Positions 54,939-63,847 of a stretch of 64,000 nt of DNA are shown piece after piece. The notes below the pieces were generated by a model. It was not told where the DNA came from. It made no database searches and saw only the letters and a program-made list of their open reading frames with translations. The stretch is from contig CALATT010000051.1 of the NCBI GenBank assembly GCA_937891905.1, positions 6,129 through 70,128 on the forward strand. Direction: 5' to 3'. The translations under genes and the position numbers were made by a program. This stretch comes from an uncultured Bacteroidales bacterium. GTDB taxonomy: Bacteria > Bacteroidota > Bacteroidia > Bacteroidales > Paludibacteraceae. The first letter of the stretch is position 1; every line of letters starts with the position of its first letter.

Positions 54939-57236
54939 TTAGTCGAATGTTACAAATGGGAACGATTGAATATCCTCTTCATACACCCGCAGCAAGTCAC
55001 TCATCGTCTCGCCACGCATCACCAAGTGACCAATACGATCATAGGCTGTACGGAAAGCATGCACTTCCTCGCCTATCTGCGGATAAATATCGCACGCCAC
55101 CACCTCCTTACATGACGGTATTTGGCGTCCTTTCACCACACCTGTCTGCGTAGAGAAAGGAGTAAACACCAACGCAGGATAAAGAGCTTGTACAGGTATC
55201 TCTGGCAGCGATAATCCACACGCGCCGCAGAGTATGTATTCGTAGTAATTGATTCCAAAACACTCGCTCACCAATTCAGGCAAACATGTAGCACCCGCGC
55301 GCGCACCAATCTCCAGCACATACACCTTATCATCACTCAGGATAAAATCCGCATTGATAGCACAGTTATCTATTTGCAAAGCGGCTATACATTTGCGCAA
55401 CTGTTCCTCCACATCTGCCTGCAACGATTGTTCCGATGAATAGGGCGCAAAATGCCCCACAGGAATACCACTTGCACCGCGATAAATAAGATCCCCGTGT
55501 AGCATCACAAACTGCAACTCACCATTGCGCACATATGCCTGCGCACCAAATTCCTCTCCATCCACAAACTGCTCCAGAACCATACTACTCGCATGCGTGT
55601 ACGACTGTACCTCCGCATAAGCTGCTCGAAGGGTCGTCTCATCTCGACACACCACTACCCCTTTGCTACCACTACCATCCACAATCTTCAGCACCACAGG
55701 ATAACCCAATTCGGTTGCTGCCATTAGCATAGATTCCTCAGAAAAAACTTCCCTATAGGCAGCCGTGCGCACGCCCTCACGCGCAAAGGCGTTTTTCATC
55801 AGCAATTTATTGCTCGACACTACAGAAGACTCGTAACTGGGGCCCAACAAACCCAACGCGTCCACCACCTTACCTATCGTAGGCAAGATAAAATCCGACC
55901 CACAACCTACTATCGCGTCTATCTCTTCTTCCTTCGCTATGCCAATCACCGCCTCAGCGTCCATAATATCCACATCATACCATTGCGAGGCCAACGCATA
56001 ACCAGGGTAATCACCAGGATAACCCAACACCACCACTCTACAACCCATCTCTCGTGCCGTTTGTATGAGCGGATATTGATAGCGACCACCACCCAACACC
56101 ATAACCGTCTTACCACGAAGTGTCTCAAATCGTCCGTTGGAATCGCAATAAATGAAATATCCACTCCTATCGCCGCTACAAGTCAAAGCGCGTATCTCCG
56201 TATCCGTCTGCTCAGCACAAACAATACTCGCATATTGCGACGCATGCGTGATATATGACTGCACCTCTGGTGTCTCGGCACTCAAGAAATGAACACCACT
56301 ATACGCATTTTTCGTCTTCACAGGCACCACCTCCATACCAAGTGCCACTTCAATCACTCCTTGCACAAAATCATACCCCGTACTCAGACGAACCAAATCG
56401 CTACCAATAAAATCACCACCCATTCGTCCGCCTATCTCCATCACCACCACACGACCCTCAGCGGTAATCTTATACTCCGCATGACTCGCACCATTAGTAA
56501 GCGCCAAAGCATCCAAGGCACGCATAGTGATCGCATAAATATCGTCTTGCTTCGCTGCTGGTAAGTTAGAAGGTTGGTGGTGAGCCAACTCCACAAAATG
56601 CGGAGCTCCGGTTGTCTCTTTATCAGTAATCTGCAGCGCGTAGTGCGTGCCCCTACACGATAACATCTCCACACTGATCTCGCGTCCCTCAATAAACTCC
56701 TCCACCATTGCTTCGCCCTTAAAAGACACACGCACTGCCTCCTTAATAGCAGCTTCCAATTGTGCCTTATCCTCCACCTTACTCACCGCCAAACTGCCAC
56801 TCCTATCCGACGGCTTCACAATAAGCGGAAAAGACATATACTCCAGTGCTTTCTCGTCGTATTCATGCACACATACATAGCGAGGACAATCCACTCCCGC
56901 GCCACTGAGCGCTTGACGCATCAGATACTTATTATTAGCACCCAAAGCCGCAGCATAACTATTCCCCGCCAATCCCATCTGCTCTGCCACATACGCCACT
57001 GTAGGCGCCGCCACATCGCTCGCTATCGTACATATACCATCTATCTTCTCCTCGCGGCAGATAGCCAAAATAGTCTCTTTCTCCACAATAGAGATAGGAT
57101 AGAATACATCGCATAAATCGCGACACACTGCTCCTTCTTCCCACGCAAAGCAAAGCGTACGCAACCCCATATTGTGGGCGCGTTCTATCAAGGGTTTCTG
57201 CAAATAACCGGCTCCTATAATGGCTAATGTCTTCAT
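54939..57236 (-). CDS. Tandem (two-unit) ATP-grasp ligase
   Basis: 765 residues made of two full ATP-grasp units. Unit 1 (about 1-370) begins AIIGAGYLQKPLIERAHNMG and ends with MEIGGRMGGDF as the metal-binding part; unit 2 (about 372-765) begins VLGGGRYQYPLIQTAREMG and has VLKIVDGSGSKGVVV as the glycine-rich loop and EIGARAGATC. Standalone enzymes of this group join a carboxylate to an amine or hydroxyl through an acyl phosphate. It is not carbamoyl-phosphate synthase: that is about 1070 residues and has other domains. Substrates are unknown; the operon suggests building or decorating an envelope glycan, possibly with amino acids. Confidence 0.82.
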   Translation of the reverse strand: MKTLAIIGAGYLQKPLIERAHNMGLRTLCFAWEEGAVCRDLCDVFYPISIVEKETILAICREEKIDGICTIASDVAAPTVAYVAEQMGLAGNSYAAALGANNKYLMRQALSGAGVDCPRYVCVHEYDEKALEYMSFPLIVKPSDRSGSLAVSKVEDKAQLEAAIKEAVRVSFKGEAMVEEFIEGREISVEMLSCRGTHYALQITDKETTGAPHFVELAHHQPSNLPAAKQDDIYAITMRALDALALTNGASHAEYKITAEGRVVVMEIGGRMGGDFIGSDLVRLSTGYDFVQGVIEVALGMEVVPVKTKNAYSGVHFLSAETPEVQSYITHASQYASIVCAEQTDTEIRALTCSGDRSGYFIYCDSNGRFETLRGKTVMVLGGGRYQYPLIQTAREMGCRVVVLGYPGDYPGYALASQWYDVDIMDAEAVIGIAKEEEIDAIVGCGSDFILPTIGKVVDALGLLGPSYESSVVSSNKLLMKNAFAREGVRTAAYREVFSEESMLMAATELGYPVVLKIVDGSGSKGVVVCRDETTLRAAYAEVQSYTHASSMVLEQFVDGEEFGAQAYVRNGELQFVMLHGDLIYRGASGIPVGHFAPYSSEQSLQADVEEQLRKCIAALQIDNCAINADFILSDDKVYVLEIGARAGATCLPELVSECFGINYYEYILCGACGLSLPEIPVQALYPALVFTPFSTQTGVVKGRQIPSCKEVVACDIYPQIGEEVHAFRTAYDRIGHLVMRGETMSDLLRVYEEDIQSFPFVTFD

Positions 57237-58825
57237 TCTACTTGAATCTGAATTAAAGCATAGTTACTATTATGACATATGGGACGAATCTTGGTTTTTA
57301 CACCATAATGCTTCTCTATCTGCTCACATATACGCGGTATGGCCGTACGAGGCTGGTGATACTCAACCGATGTAAATACATACATATCATCACGCAATAA
57401 CACACGATAGCTATCACCTACATGCCTATGCAGTGGACACCAAGTTAACCATCCTAAGGTATATTTTTTATATGGCAGTGCCCATATATTCCATGGATTA
57501 GCACCTTCCATTCGCATAGCAGAACCAAGCGTCATCACATATGCATCACTCGGCACATAACTCAGCACTGGTAACTGCTGTTCACGCCATACATACCTAT
57601 TATGTTTAGCTATGATCACTTCGTTATGTATCTGCCATACATACCATCCACTCAAAACAACCATCACCACGCCTATTCCCCACCTACGCTTTAGTCCTGT
57701 TGTCTTAGGCAGTAACATAAAATCCGTCACCAAAAGGGGCAGTAACATACAGATAAACACCCTATATTTCAAGAATCCATCCATACTCACATGCACTATC
57801 AATGCCGCCACAAAGAGCGAATAAGCAATCAAGAAAATATATTTGGTCTTATTACCTGTCGTTAGAATCATCAGCACCAACAATGCCAATAAAATACTTA
57901 TCTCCACCGCGTATTTCTCCATACGATGCAGATTAGACAACTGCTCATCCAATGGCACCGCACCCACTATAGCACTGAGTTGCCGAATAGCCTTCAGATC
58001 TATTTGCTCTGGATCAGGTATAAAACGCAAGAGCAGTTGATAATCTATCCAATCCACTTCCTTTGGCAACTGATTAGGTTGCAGTTTATACGCATTCGGA
58101 TTGTCATTCAACTGCGCCCGCAATTGATTATACTCACGATAATAACGCCATTCACTATCACGCTCATATGCATAACGATTAACCGCACGACAACCTACAA
58201 TCAGCACTAACATCACCACGATAGGTATATATCTGCGCCAATTCAAACGCAATACATACACAATGATTGGCGCCATCAATAATCCCACTAATCCAGCAGC
58301 CATAAATCGAATCAAAGCGGCTATCACTACCAGCAACACACCCAACCAGCGACTACTCGTTCGCTCGCGCATTAGCAACACACAACCCGCCAAGCACACA
58401 AAACCTGCGGTCGTCGTAAACTGCAAAGAAATCACTATACGGCTCCATAATACATATAGAACCAACAACCACAAACCCTTTTCCCAACGAGCACGATTAG
58501 GAGTAGTAAGAATACAATAGGATAAAAAACTCATGGAGAGTATATGCAGCACCATGAATGAAAGTGTGTACCATTCAATGCCACTCGTCCAACCATACAA
58601 AAGCGTCAGCACATACCCATAAAGCACATTGATATATACCAAGTGATAATCAGGCACTCCCGAATACGAACCATTCGCTATCATCGCCATCATGATATCA
58701 TCGTTCTCCTCATAACGGATTGGCAACACCGCTGACAAAATTGCCACAAAAGCGATATTCGCCATCAGCACCAAGGCAAACAGCGCATAACGATTAGCTA
58801 CTATTTTTTGTATCACTTGGTTCAT
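57233..58825 (-). CDS. Polytopic membrane protein, GT-C glycosyltransferase-like
   Basis: 530 residues with about 11-12 helices up to residue 390 and a C-terminal soluble domain, the same layout as the protein at 50009-51604. The first external loop holds RYEENDDIMMAMI, an acidic cluster placed like the catalytic loop of GT-C enzymes. It overlaps the ATP-grasp gene by 4 nt. No sequence motif names its donor or acceptor. Confidence 0.6.
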   Translation of the reverse strand: MNQVIQKIVANRYALFALVLMANIAFVAILSAVLPIRYEENDDIMMAMIANGSYSGVPDYHLVYINVLYGYVLTLLYGWTSGIEWYTLSFMVLHILSMSFLSYCILTTPNRARWEKGLWLLVLYVLWSRIVISLQFTTTAGFVCLAGCVLLMRERTSSRWLGVLLVVIAALIRFMAAGLVGLLMAPIIVYVLRLNWRRYIPIVVMLVLIVGCRAVNRYAYERDSEWRYYREYNQLRAQLNDNPNAYKLQPNQLPKEVDWIDYQLLLRFIPDPEQIDLKAIRQLSAIVGAVPLDEQLSNLHRMEKYAVEISILLALLVLMILTTGNKTKYIFLIAYSLFVAALIVHVSMDGFLKYRVFICMLLPLLVTDFMLLPKTTGLKRRWGIGVVMVVLSGWYVWQIHNEVIIAKHNRYVWREQQLPVLSYVPSDAYVMTLGSAMRMEGANPWNIWALPYKKYTLGWLTWCPLHRHVGDSYRVLLRDDMYVFTSVEYHQPRTAIPRICEQIEKHYGVKTKIRPICHNSNYALIQIQVE

Positions 58826-58829
58826 TCTA

Positions 58830-59303
58830 TTACCAAATTGCTTGAATCAATATAACCATCATCCAGCCGCAGCAGATCAGTTTGAGCACCGTGCCACATA
58901 AAATACCTATAAAACTACCCCAACCGGCACGCAAGGCTTCTTTCTGTCCCTTGCCACCTATCAACTCTCCCACTATTGCACCCACCAGCGGACCGACGAT
59001 AATACCTATCGCGCCAAAGAACATACCCACAAATACACCTATCGTACTTCCCCATACGCCGTATTTCGTTCCGCCATAACGCTTCGTACCCCAAGCAGGA
59101 ATCACATAATCCAACACAGATACGAGTATTGTCACCACACCCCATATAACTAAGGTTTGCCACGAGAAGTCAATACGCTCCGTAGCTTGGGCAATCCACA
59201 AACCCGCATAAGCCACAGGAATACCTGGCAATCCTGGTAATATACTACCCAATATGCCGATTATCATACATATCCCTGCAATAACAAGTAATACTATTTC
59301 CAT
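58830..59303 (-). CDS. DUF456 membrane protein
   Basis: 157 residues, strongly hydrophobic, with the DUF456 pattern: GILGSILPGLPGIPVAYAGL near the N-terminus, VLDYVIPAWGTKRYGGTKYG and the Gly-rich GPLVGAIVGELIGG. Found widely in bacteria, function unknown. It sits 4 bp before the GT-C-like gene and 6 bp after the acyltransferase-like gene. Confidence 0.85.
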   Translation of the reverse strand: MEIVLLVIAGICMIIGILGSILPGLPGIPVAYAGLWIAQATERIDFSWQTLVIWGVVTILVSVLDYVIPAWGTKRYGGTKYGVWGSTIGVFVGMFFGAIGIIVGPLVGAIVGELIGGKGQKEALRAGWGSFIGILCGTVLKLICCGWMMVILIQAIW

Positions 59304-59309
59304 TTTTTA

Positions 59310-60305
59310 TTATATTTTTTTTCTCATCAACATAGCACCTAATCGGTACACCAACGGACAATGCGCGTACATATACCGCCCATACTCAACCATCTCGCCA
59401 CCAAACTCCGCCTTGAAATCACGCACACCATATTGCTCATCAGGACGACCCGCGCCCATCAAATCCAATTGTGCTATACCCATACGCTCAGCCAATTGTA
59501 TCTCTGCGTACTTAGTGAGCGAAGCGGGAGAGATCACACGCCGCTGGTCATCACGACCACACGCATACCATTCATACATCACCCGACCTTCCCACAAGAT
59601 ACACACCGAACCACCAATAATTCGCCCTTCATGCTCTATTAAGATGAAACGACACACATCTGAGACATACAAACGCTCCCATGTATCCCACGAAGGAAGT
59701 GGCTTATGTATCCGACGCACATATAAGTCGCGCAGCACATCATAATACTCTCTTACTTGCACCAAGGTGGGTTGCTCCACCACCCGTACTCCTTTCTGCA
59801 CCGACGAATCAATACGCCTACGCTTACTCTTACCTATCCGCGAAATAGCCGCCTGTGCATTGCTCGTATCAATCCGTATATTCAAATGCGGCATATACCG
59901 CCACCCATCTTGCTCTACCACTCCGCGCCATGCACTATGGTCACACAGATTACGAATCTCCACATAAATAGTGTCACTCGTCTGCTCCTTAATAGCCGCC
60001 ATCAATCGGCGATAAGCCTCAGCACTAATATCATCACTCACCATCACTCCACCCATAATCACCGCACGGCGACTCAACCACTGCCCTATCTTAATTCGCG
60101 CTTGTGGACGCATGATGACAGCCACACCACATAGCATCTCTTCCTCAGCCACACCCACTACCTCCATACGATAATCAGGCAAAGAAGAGAGCAATCGATA
60201 CGCCTCCTCTGTTTGCCACCAAGTAGCAGTAGAGGACTCACGCACCAACTGCGCCCATTGCCTCTTATCTATCTGCTCATATGTGCGTAGCACGCTTATT
60301 CCCAT
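59310..60305 (-). CDS. FemAB/GNAT-type acyltransferase-like protein
   Basis: 331 residues from ATG 60305. Two GNAT-like halves: the C-terminal one includes RFILIEHEGRIIGGSVCILW, YEWYACG and IAQLDLMGAGRPDEQYGVRDFKAEFGG, the pattern of BioF2-like Acetyltransf_6/FemAB proteins. Such proteins transfer amino acids or acyl groups to sugars or lipid-linked precursors. A longer reading from 60434 lies in the preceding gene and is rejected. Overlaps the nucleotidyltransferase-like gene by 10 nt. Confidence 0.8.
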   Translation of the reverse strand: MGISVLRTYEQIDKRQWAQLVRESSTATWWQTEEAYRLLSSLPDYRMEVVGVAEEEMLCGVAVIMRPQARIKIGQWLSRRAVIMGGVMVSDDISAEAYRRLMAAIKEQTSDTIYVEIRNLCDHSAWRGVVEQDGWRYMPHLNIRIDTSNAQAAISRIGKSKRRRIDSSVQKGVRVVEQPTLVQVREYYDVLRDLYVRRIHKPLPSWDTWERLYVSDVCRFILIEHEGRIIGGSVCILWEGRVMYEWYACGRDDQRRVISPASLTKYAEIQLAERMGIAQLDLMGAGRPDEQYGVRDFKAEFGGEMVEYGRYMYAHCPLVYRLGAMLMRKKI

Positions 60306-61450
60306 CGCCTGTCTTTTGCTAATAACCGTCCCAAACCATGCAACCAAGTGGTTGCCACCATATGGCGCGCATAGGACGGACTGTACGAACGGATACGCTT
60401 CGCATTGCGCAGACGAAGGCGCATCGTATGCCACTTACGCAACCAGCGATTAGACACAACCTTCCCACCTTGACTTTTCTCCTCACCTAATCGACCCTCG
60501 AGCATATCTACCAACAAAACCTCAGCACGCCGAGCACAACGATGGGTATAGAATGGCGCTTCCGCTTGCGGCAAACCCAAGTATTTCACCAAGATATACA
60601 TATACACTTGCCATACATCCATCAGCGCCAAACCACGCAAGTCGCGCTCTAACTGCTCACGGTCTATATCCGATGCACGGCGGTGAAGCAGCAACACTAA
60701 ATCACATAACTGACGAATAGACGCTCCTTGCGACAACACATGCTCCCACGAATGAAGCATCACCATCAATGCGTTAAAAGTCACTTCAGGCACACGAACC
60801 GTCAATCCATCCACTTCTATCTCCTCCGCCTCACGCATTCCTATTGCCTCCATACAAGCATAACGGCGCACATCTGTCGGGTGTTGCAAACCCATCGAAA
60901 CACGGTGTACCTCAATAGACACCCCATCAGCAATCAAGTTGTAATGCTTGTAATGATCCAACTCCTCATCAAAGCGAAGAGCGTTAGGAAAAGTAGCGCG
61001 CATCGCAGCACATGCCGCATGGTATTGATCTGCCCCCACAAAGATATCCACATCACCCCACGCACGCTGCTGAGGCGTTGGGTAATAGACAGCCAAACCC
61101 GCACCTTTCATCAGCACAGCATACACGCCATGCTGCTCACAGGCTTCCCACACACGACGCAAGGTTAACTGCAAATGTGCTTGTTGTTGCATCGTATGCA
61201 CACAAATCTGCTTCATGCGAAGACGCAAAGGCGCAGGCACCTCCATGGTATCCAACCACGACTCTTCAGACAGCAACTGCGTATATACCAACGGACCAGT
61301 ACCCTGTTGTTCACACAAAGCCATCACAGCACCCATTTCATCCTCACTACTCTGTACTCGATACTCACTACTCTGTACTCGGTACTCACTACTCCCTACT
61401 CTTAGCGCCTTTTGTACCAAATGTAAATATGTATGAAATACTGCCTTCAT
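60296..61450 (-). CDS. Nucleotidyltransferase family protein (NTP_transf_5 type)
   Basis: 384 residues from ATG 61450. VLMKGAGLAVYYP and AWGDVDIFVGADQY (about residues 125-157) form the nucleotidyltransferase core with its Asp pair, and NALMVMLHSWEHVLSQGASIRQLCDLVLLL is the helical part usual for this family, which is often found in polysaccharide clusters and whose substrate is unknown. Residues about 17-35 (SSEYRVQ repeats) are encoded by a heptamer DNA array and are probably a non-conserved insertion. First gene of the 12-gene operon. Confidence 0.78.
   Translation of the reverse strand: MKAVFHTYLHLVQKALRVGSSEYRVQSSEYRVQSSEDEMGAVMALCEQQGTGPLVYTQLLSEESWLDTMEVPAPLRLRMKQICVHTMQQQAHLQLTLRRVWEACEQHGVYAVLMKGAGLAVYYPTPQQRAWGDVDIFVGADQYHAACAAMRATFPNALRFDEELDHYKHYNLIADGVSIEVHRVSMGLQHPTDVRRYACMEAIGMREAEEIEVDGLTVRVPEVTFNALMVMLHSWEHVLSQGASIRQLCDLVLLLHRRASDIDREQLERDLRGLALMDVWQVYMYILVKYLGLPQAEAPFYTHRCARRAEVLLVDMLEGRLGEEKSQGGKVVSNRWLRKWHTMRLRLRNAKRIRSYSPSYARHMVATTWLHGLGRLLAKDRRWE
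61348..61403. repeat. Heptamer tandem array inside the nucleotidyltransferase-like gene
   Basis: TACTC recurs on the plus strand every 7 bp from 61348 to 61401 (8 units). On the coding strand the unit is GAGTANN with the last two bases variable. Translation gives the 7-residue period SSEYRVQ. Confidence 0.92.
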
Positions 61451-61483
61451 TGAGTCAAATTGTATTATAATACAAATCGGGTG

Positions 61484-61515
61484 CAAATTTACTACTTTTT
61501 TTTTATATATGCAAG
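61484..61515 (-). promoter_or_regulatory. Promoter of the 12-gene envelope operon
   Basis: On the minus strand CTTG (61512-61515), 20 bases, TAAATTTG (61484-61491), then CACCC; start codon at 61450. No other convincing promoter interrupts the run down to 48952. Confidence 0.72.
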
Positions 61516-61595
61516 CGTGTGTGCATTTTTGTGCTTCTTTGTTGGGTTCTCTATGCTATCCAGCAATCTGGAGTCCTGGAAATCCAGCCCTCCTT

Positions 61596-61640
61596 CCTTA
61601 TCGTCCTTAGAGACCTTAGAGTCCTTATTGTCCTTACTTT
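61596..61640. repeat. 9-bp tandem array, five units
   Basis: CCTTATCGT, CCTTAGAGA, CCTTAGAGT, CCTTATTGT, CCTTACTTT: exact 9-bp period, fixed CCTTA, variable positions 6, 7 and 9. Lies in the gene-free stretch 61516-61787. Confidence 0.88.
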
Positions 61641-61664
61641 TGTAGCGCATTTGCAGCAGTAACA

Positions 61665-61719
61665 CATATGTTATTCATATGTTATTCTTATGTGATTCAT
61701 ATGTTATTCGTATGTTATT
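61665..61719. repeat. 11-bp tandem array, five units
   Basis: CATATGTTATT, CATATGTTATT, CTTATGTGATT, CATATGTTATT, CGTATGTTATT: exact 11-bp period, core TATGTTATT. It lies between the divergent promoters at 61484 and 61788, close to one helical turn per unit. Confidence 0.92.
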
Positions 61720-61787
61720 AAGCCGACCACAAGATAGGAACATAAAATTCTCAAAATAGCCTCATATATGATTTTCCACTCTGTAAA

Positions 61788-61819
61788 TTTGGTACTTTCA
61801 AAAATTATTACTACCTTTG
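61788..61819 (+). promoter_or_regulatory. Promoter of the structured RNA
   Basis: TTTG (61788-61791), 20 bases, TACCTTTG (61812-61819). Perfect match to the local consensus. Confidence 0.78.
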
Positions 61820-61825
61820 CACCGC

Positions 61826-62118
61826 AAACTCACGCAGAGGGCGTCTGCACGACACCACGGCTGAGGGAGCAGACATATTTAAAGCGTACATTAACGCTGT
61901 ATTCTGATGCTTTAGAACTTCTCAACTTCTACACATTGTGTTCAGAATTAGCCGCAATCGACGCTCCATTTGGTATATTCCATATTAGATGCTATTTCTG
62001 TAGTGTCTAATGTGATTATATATCGGTGTGGAGTTCGCATTGTTGGTTCTAACACAATAGGCAATGCGAAGGCCTTAAAGCATGGAACTAACAACTGTTG
62101 AATTCCACGCTTTTTTTA
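61826..62118 (+). ncRNA. Unidentified structured RNA or leader ending in a terminator
   Basis: About 290 nt between a strong promoter and the next gene, with no ORF of note but many helices: GCAGA/TCTGC (61834-61848), AGCGT/ACGCT (61883-61898), ATTCTGA/TCAGAAT (61901-61948), CATATTAGA/TCTAATGTG (61981-62014), GCATTG/CAATGC (62037-62067), and a closing 11-bp stem GTGTGGAGTTC/GAATTCCACGC (62026-62111) followed by T7. TCTGC can instead pair with GCAGA at 61869, an either-or pairing seen in switches. I see no hallmark of tmRNA, RNase P RNA, SRP RNA or a riboswitch class I know. It could be an independent small RNA or an attenuator of the following gene. Confidence 0.55.
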
Positions 62119-62140
62119 TGTCCATCACAAAATAAAATGT

Positions 62141-63793
62141 ATGGATATGAATAACAAAAAACTCATTCTGCGGGGCTTAAGTCTATTATGCTTAACAACT
62201 ATTCTCCTATACCCGCACATCGCCTATGCGATAACCAACTCCGCAGGATTATCCTATGTATGCACAGGACTGATTTTCATTCTTCCAATTGTTACATTAG
62301 TCTCACTCATTTCGAATAAATGGATTTACTCCATTAGTACCATTATTTTGACTATCTTGGCTATAATTGACCTCACAATGGTTGATCTATACAACGAGTA
62401 TCTGTTGCCCGGAGGAATTATTTCTACCATTAAAACAAACCCACAAGAAGCAACTGAGTTTTACAAGACGAACTTATTAGAAATTGTACGCTGGATACCT
62501 ATACTCATTTTGTGTATAGTGGCATGTCTCGCATATACAAAAAGCACATTCCGCAAGTTCAAATATGTTCCTGCGATTATCTCCTTCATTCTCATAACTA
62601 CTTTTGTGTCTTATAAGATACACGGATTTTATCACAGCAAAACAACTTGGAGATACTACATTGAAAACAGAATATTAAATAGACCACCTTACAATATTCC
62701 ATTCCAAACATACCAAGCAGGCGTATTACTCAAAAGAGTAAAATTAGCAGAGAATATGAAAAATATTCATATGGGAGCATACAGAACACAAGTTCCTGAA
62801 AACAAAAAAGAGATTTATGTTTTTGCCATAGGCGAGTCGTTACGATACGACAACCTATCACTAAATGGCATATATCATCGTCCTACTACGCCAAGATTAG
62901 AACAATTATCTAACCTCATACTCTTTGACGATTATTACTCGCAGGCTTGTCTAACAATGTTCTCCGTACCACAACTCGTCACAAGAGCCACGCCTGACAA
63001 TTACGAATTGAATTATGCAGAACGATCAGTAGTTGAACCTTTTAGAGAATGTGGTTTTAAGGTCTTTGCCGTCATTAGTGAAACAAACCTTTTATCTTAT
63101 GAGAAGTATTTAACGAACGGCGCTGACTCACTAATCATTGTACCTAATATAGTACAAGACGGAGAAATTTTATCAGGTGATAAAACAATCGTACACATTA
63201 TTGACTCCTTAGCACAAATACACAACAAACTATTTGTAATTACCCAATTCTACGGAAATCACAGTTTCTTTACCAACTATGAAAAAGCATTTGAGCAATA
63301 TAATCCTAATTCAAACAACTGCCCACCCGAATTAGTAAGAGATAGCATCATGCTTATCAATGCCTACGACAACAGCATTCTATATACCGATTATATTCTA
63401 TCTTCATTAATAAAAACAATCGACCAACCGAATACTGTTTCAGCATTAATGTTTGTTTCCGACCACGGCGAAAATATCTCACAAGGAGGAGCTGGGCATG
63501 GAGGTGATTGCGCACCTATAAAACAAGAATATCATGTACCTTTCATATTCTGGTGGTCAGAAGAATATGCCAAGCAATATAGCACTAAGATACAATGTGC
63601 AATACAAAATAAAAAGGCAAAAATGAATGGTGATAATATTTATTATAGTGTTTGCGATTTAGCCGACATACAACTCGCAGAACAATATAATAAACCCTCT
63701 TGGAGTGTTTTGTCTTTAGACTTTGAAGAACACGAGCGCTTAATTCTTGTCCCCGACGGGAAAACTTGTATTCATATAGATAATCTCGAATAA
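62141..63793 (+). CDS. Phosphoethanolamine-transferase-like membrane sulfatase-fold protein
   Basis: 550 residues: five N-terminal helices (to about 165), then a periplasmic alkaline-phosphatase-fold domain. FAIGESLRYDNLSLNG (about 231-246) is the nucleophile region (GES rather than GET), TTPRL follows, and FVSDHGENISQGGAGHGG (about 443-460) supplies metal ligands. This is the EptA/CptA layout, which moves phosphoethanolamine from phosphatidylethanolamine to lipid A or core sugars. FYGNHSFFTNY stands where other members have HGSHGP. It may modify the same envelope glycan as the operon to its left, but it is transcribed separately. Confidence 0.82.
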   Translation: MDMNNKKLILRGLSLLCLTTILLYPHIAYAITNSAGLSYVCTGLIFILPIVTLVSLISNKWIYSISTIILTILAIIDLTMVDLYNEYLLPGGIISTIKTNPQEATEFYKTNLLEIVRWIPILILCIVACLAYTKSTFRKFKYVPAIISFILITTFVSYKIHGFYHSKTTWRYYIENRILNRPPYNIPFQTYQAGVLLKRVKLAENMKNIHMGAYRTQVPENKKEIYVFAIGESLRYDNLSLNGIYHRPTTPRLEQLSNLILFDDYYSQACLTMFSVPQLVTRATPDNYELNYAERSVVEPFRECGFKVFAVISETNLLSYEKYLTNGADSLIIVPNIVQDGEILSGDKTIVHIIDSLAQIHNKLFVITQFYGNHSFFTNYEKAFEQYNPNSNNCPPELVRDSIMLINAYDNSILYTDYILSSLIKTIDQPNTVSALMFVSDHGENISQGGAGHGGDCAPIKQEYHVPFIFWWSEEYAKQYSTKIQCAIQNKKAKMNGDNIYYSVCDLADIQLAEQYNKPSWSVLSLDFEEHERLILVPDGKTCIHIDNLE

Positions 63794-63847
63794 TCCCCCC
63801 TCTAATGATTTACGAGTCAATCTCGGTACTATCTCGAATCAATCACT

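Noticed and set aside
61348..61719. CRISPR array
   Set aside because: Periods of 7, 9 and 11 bp with no spacers and no cas genes.
61826..62118. tmRNA, RNase P RNA or 6S RNA
   Set aside because: No tag reading frame or tRNA-like ends, no P4 consensus, and the multi-hairpin layout lacks the single long 6S helix with a central bubble.
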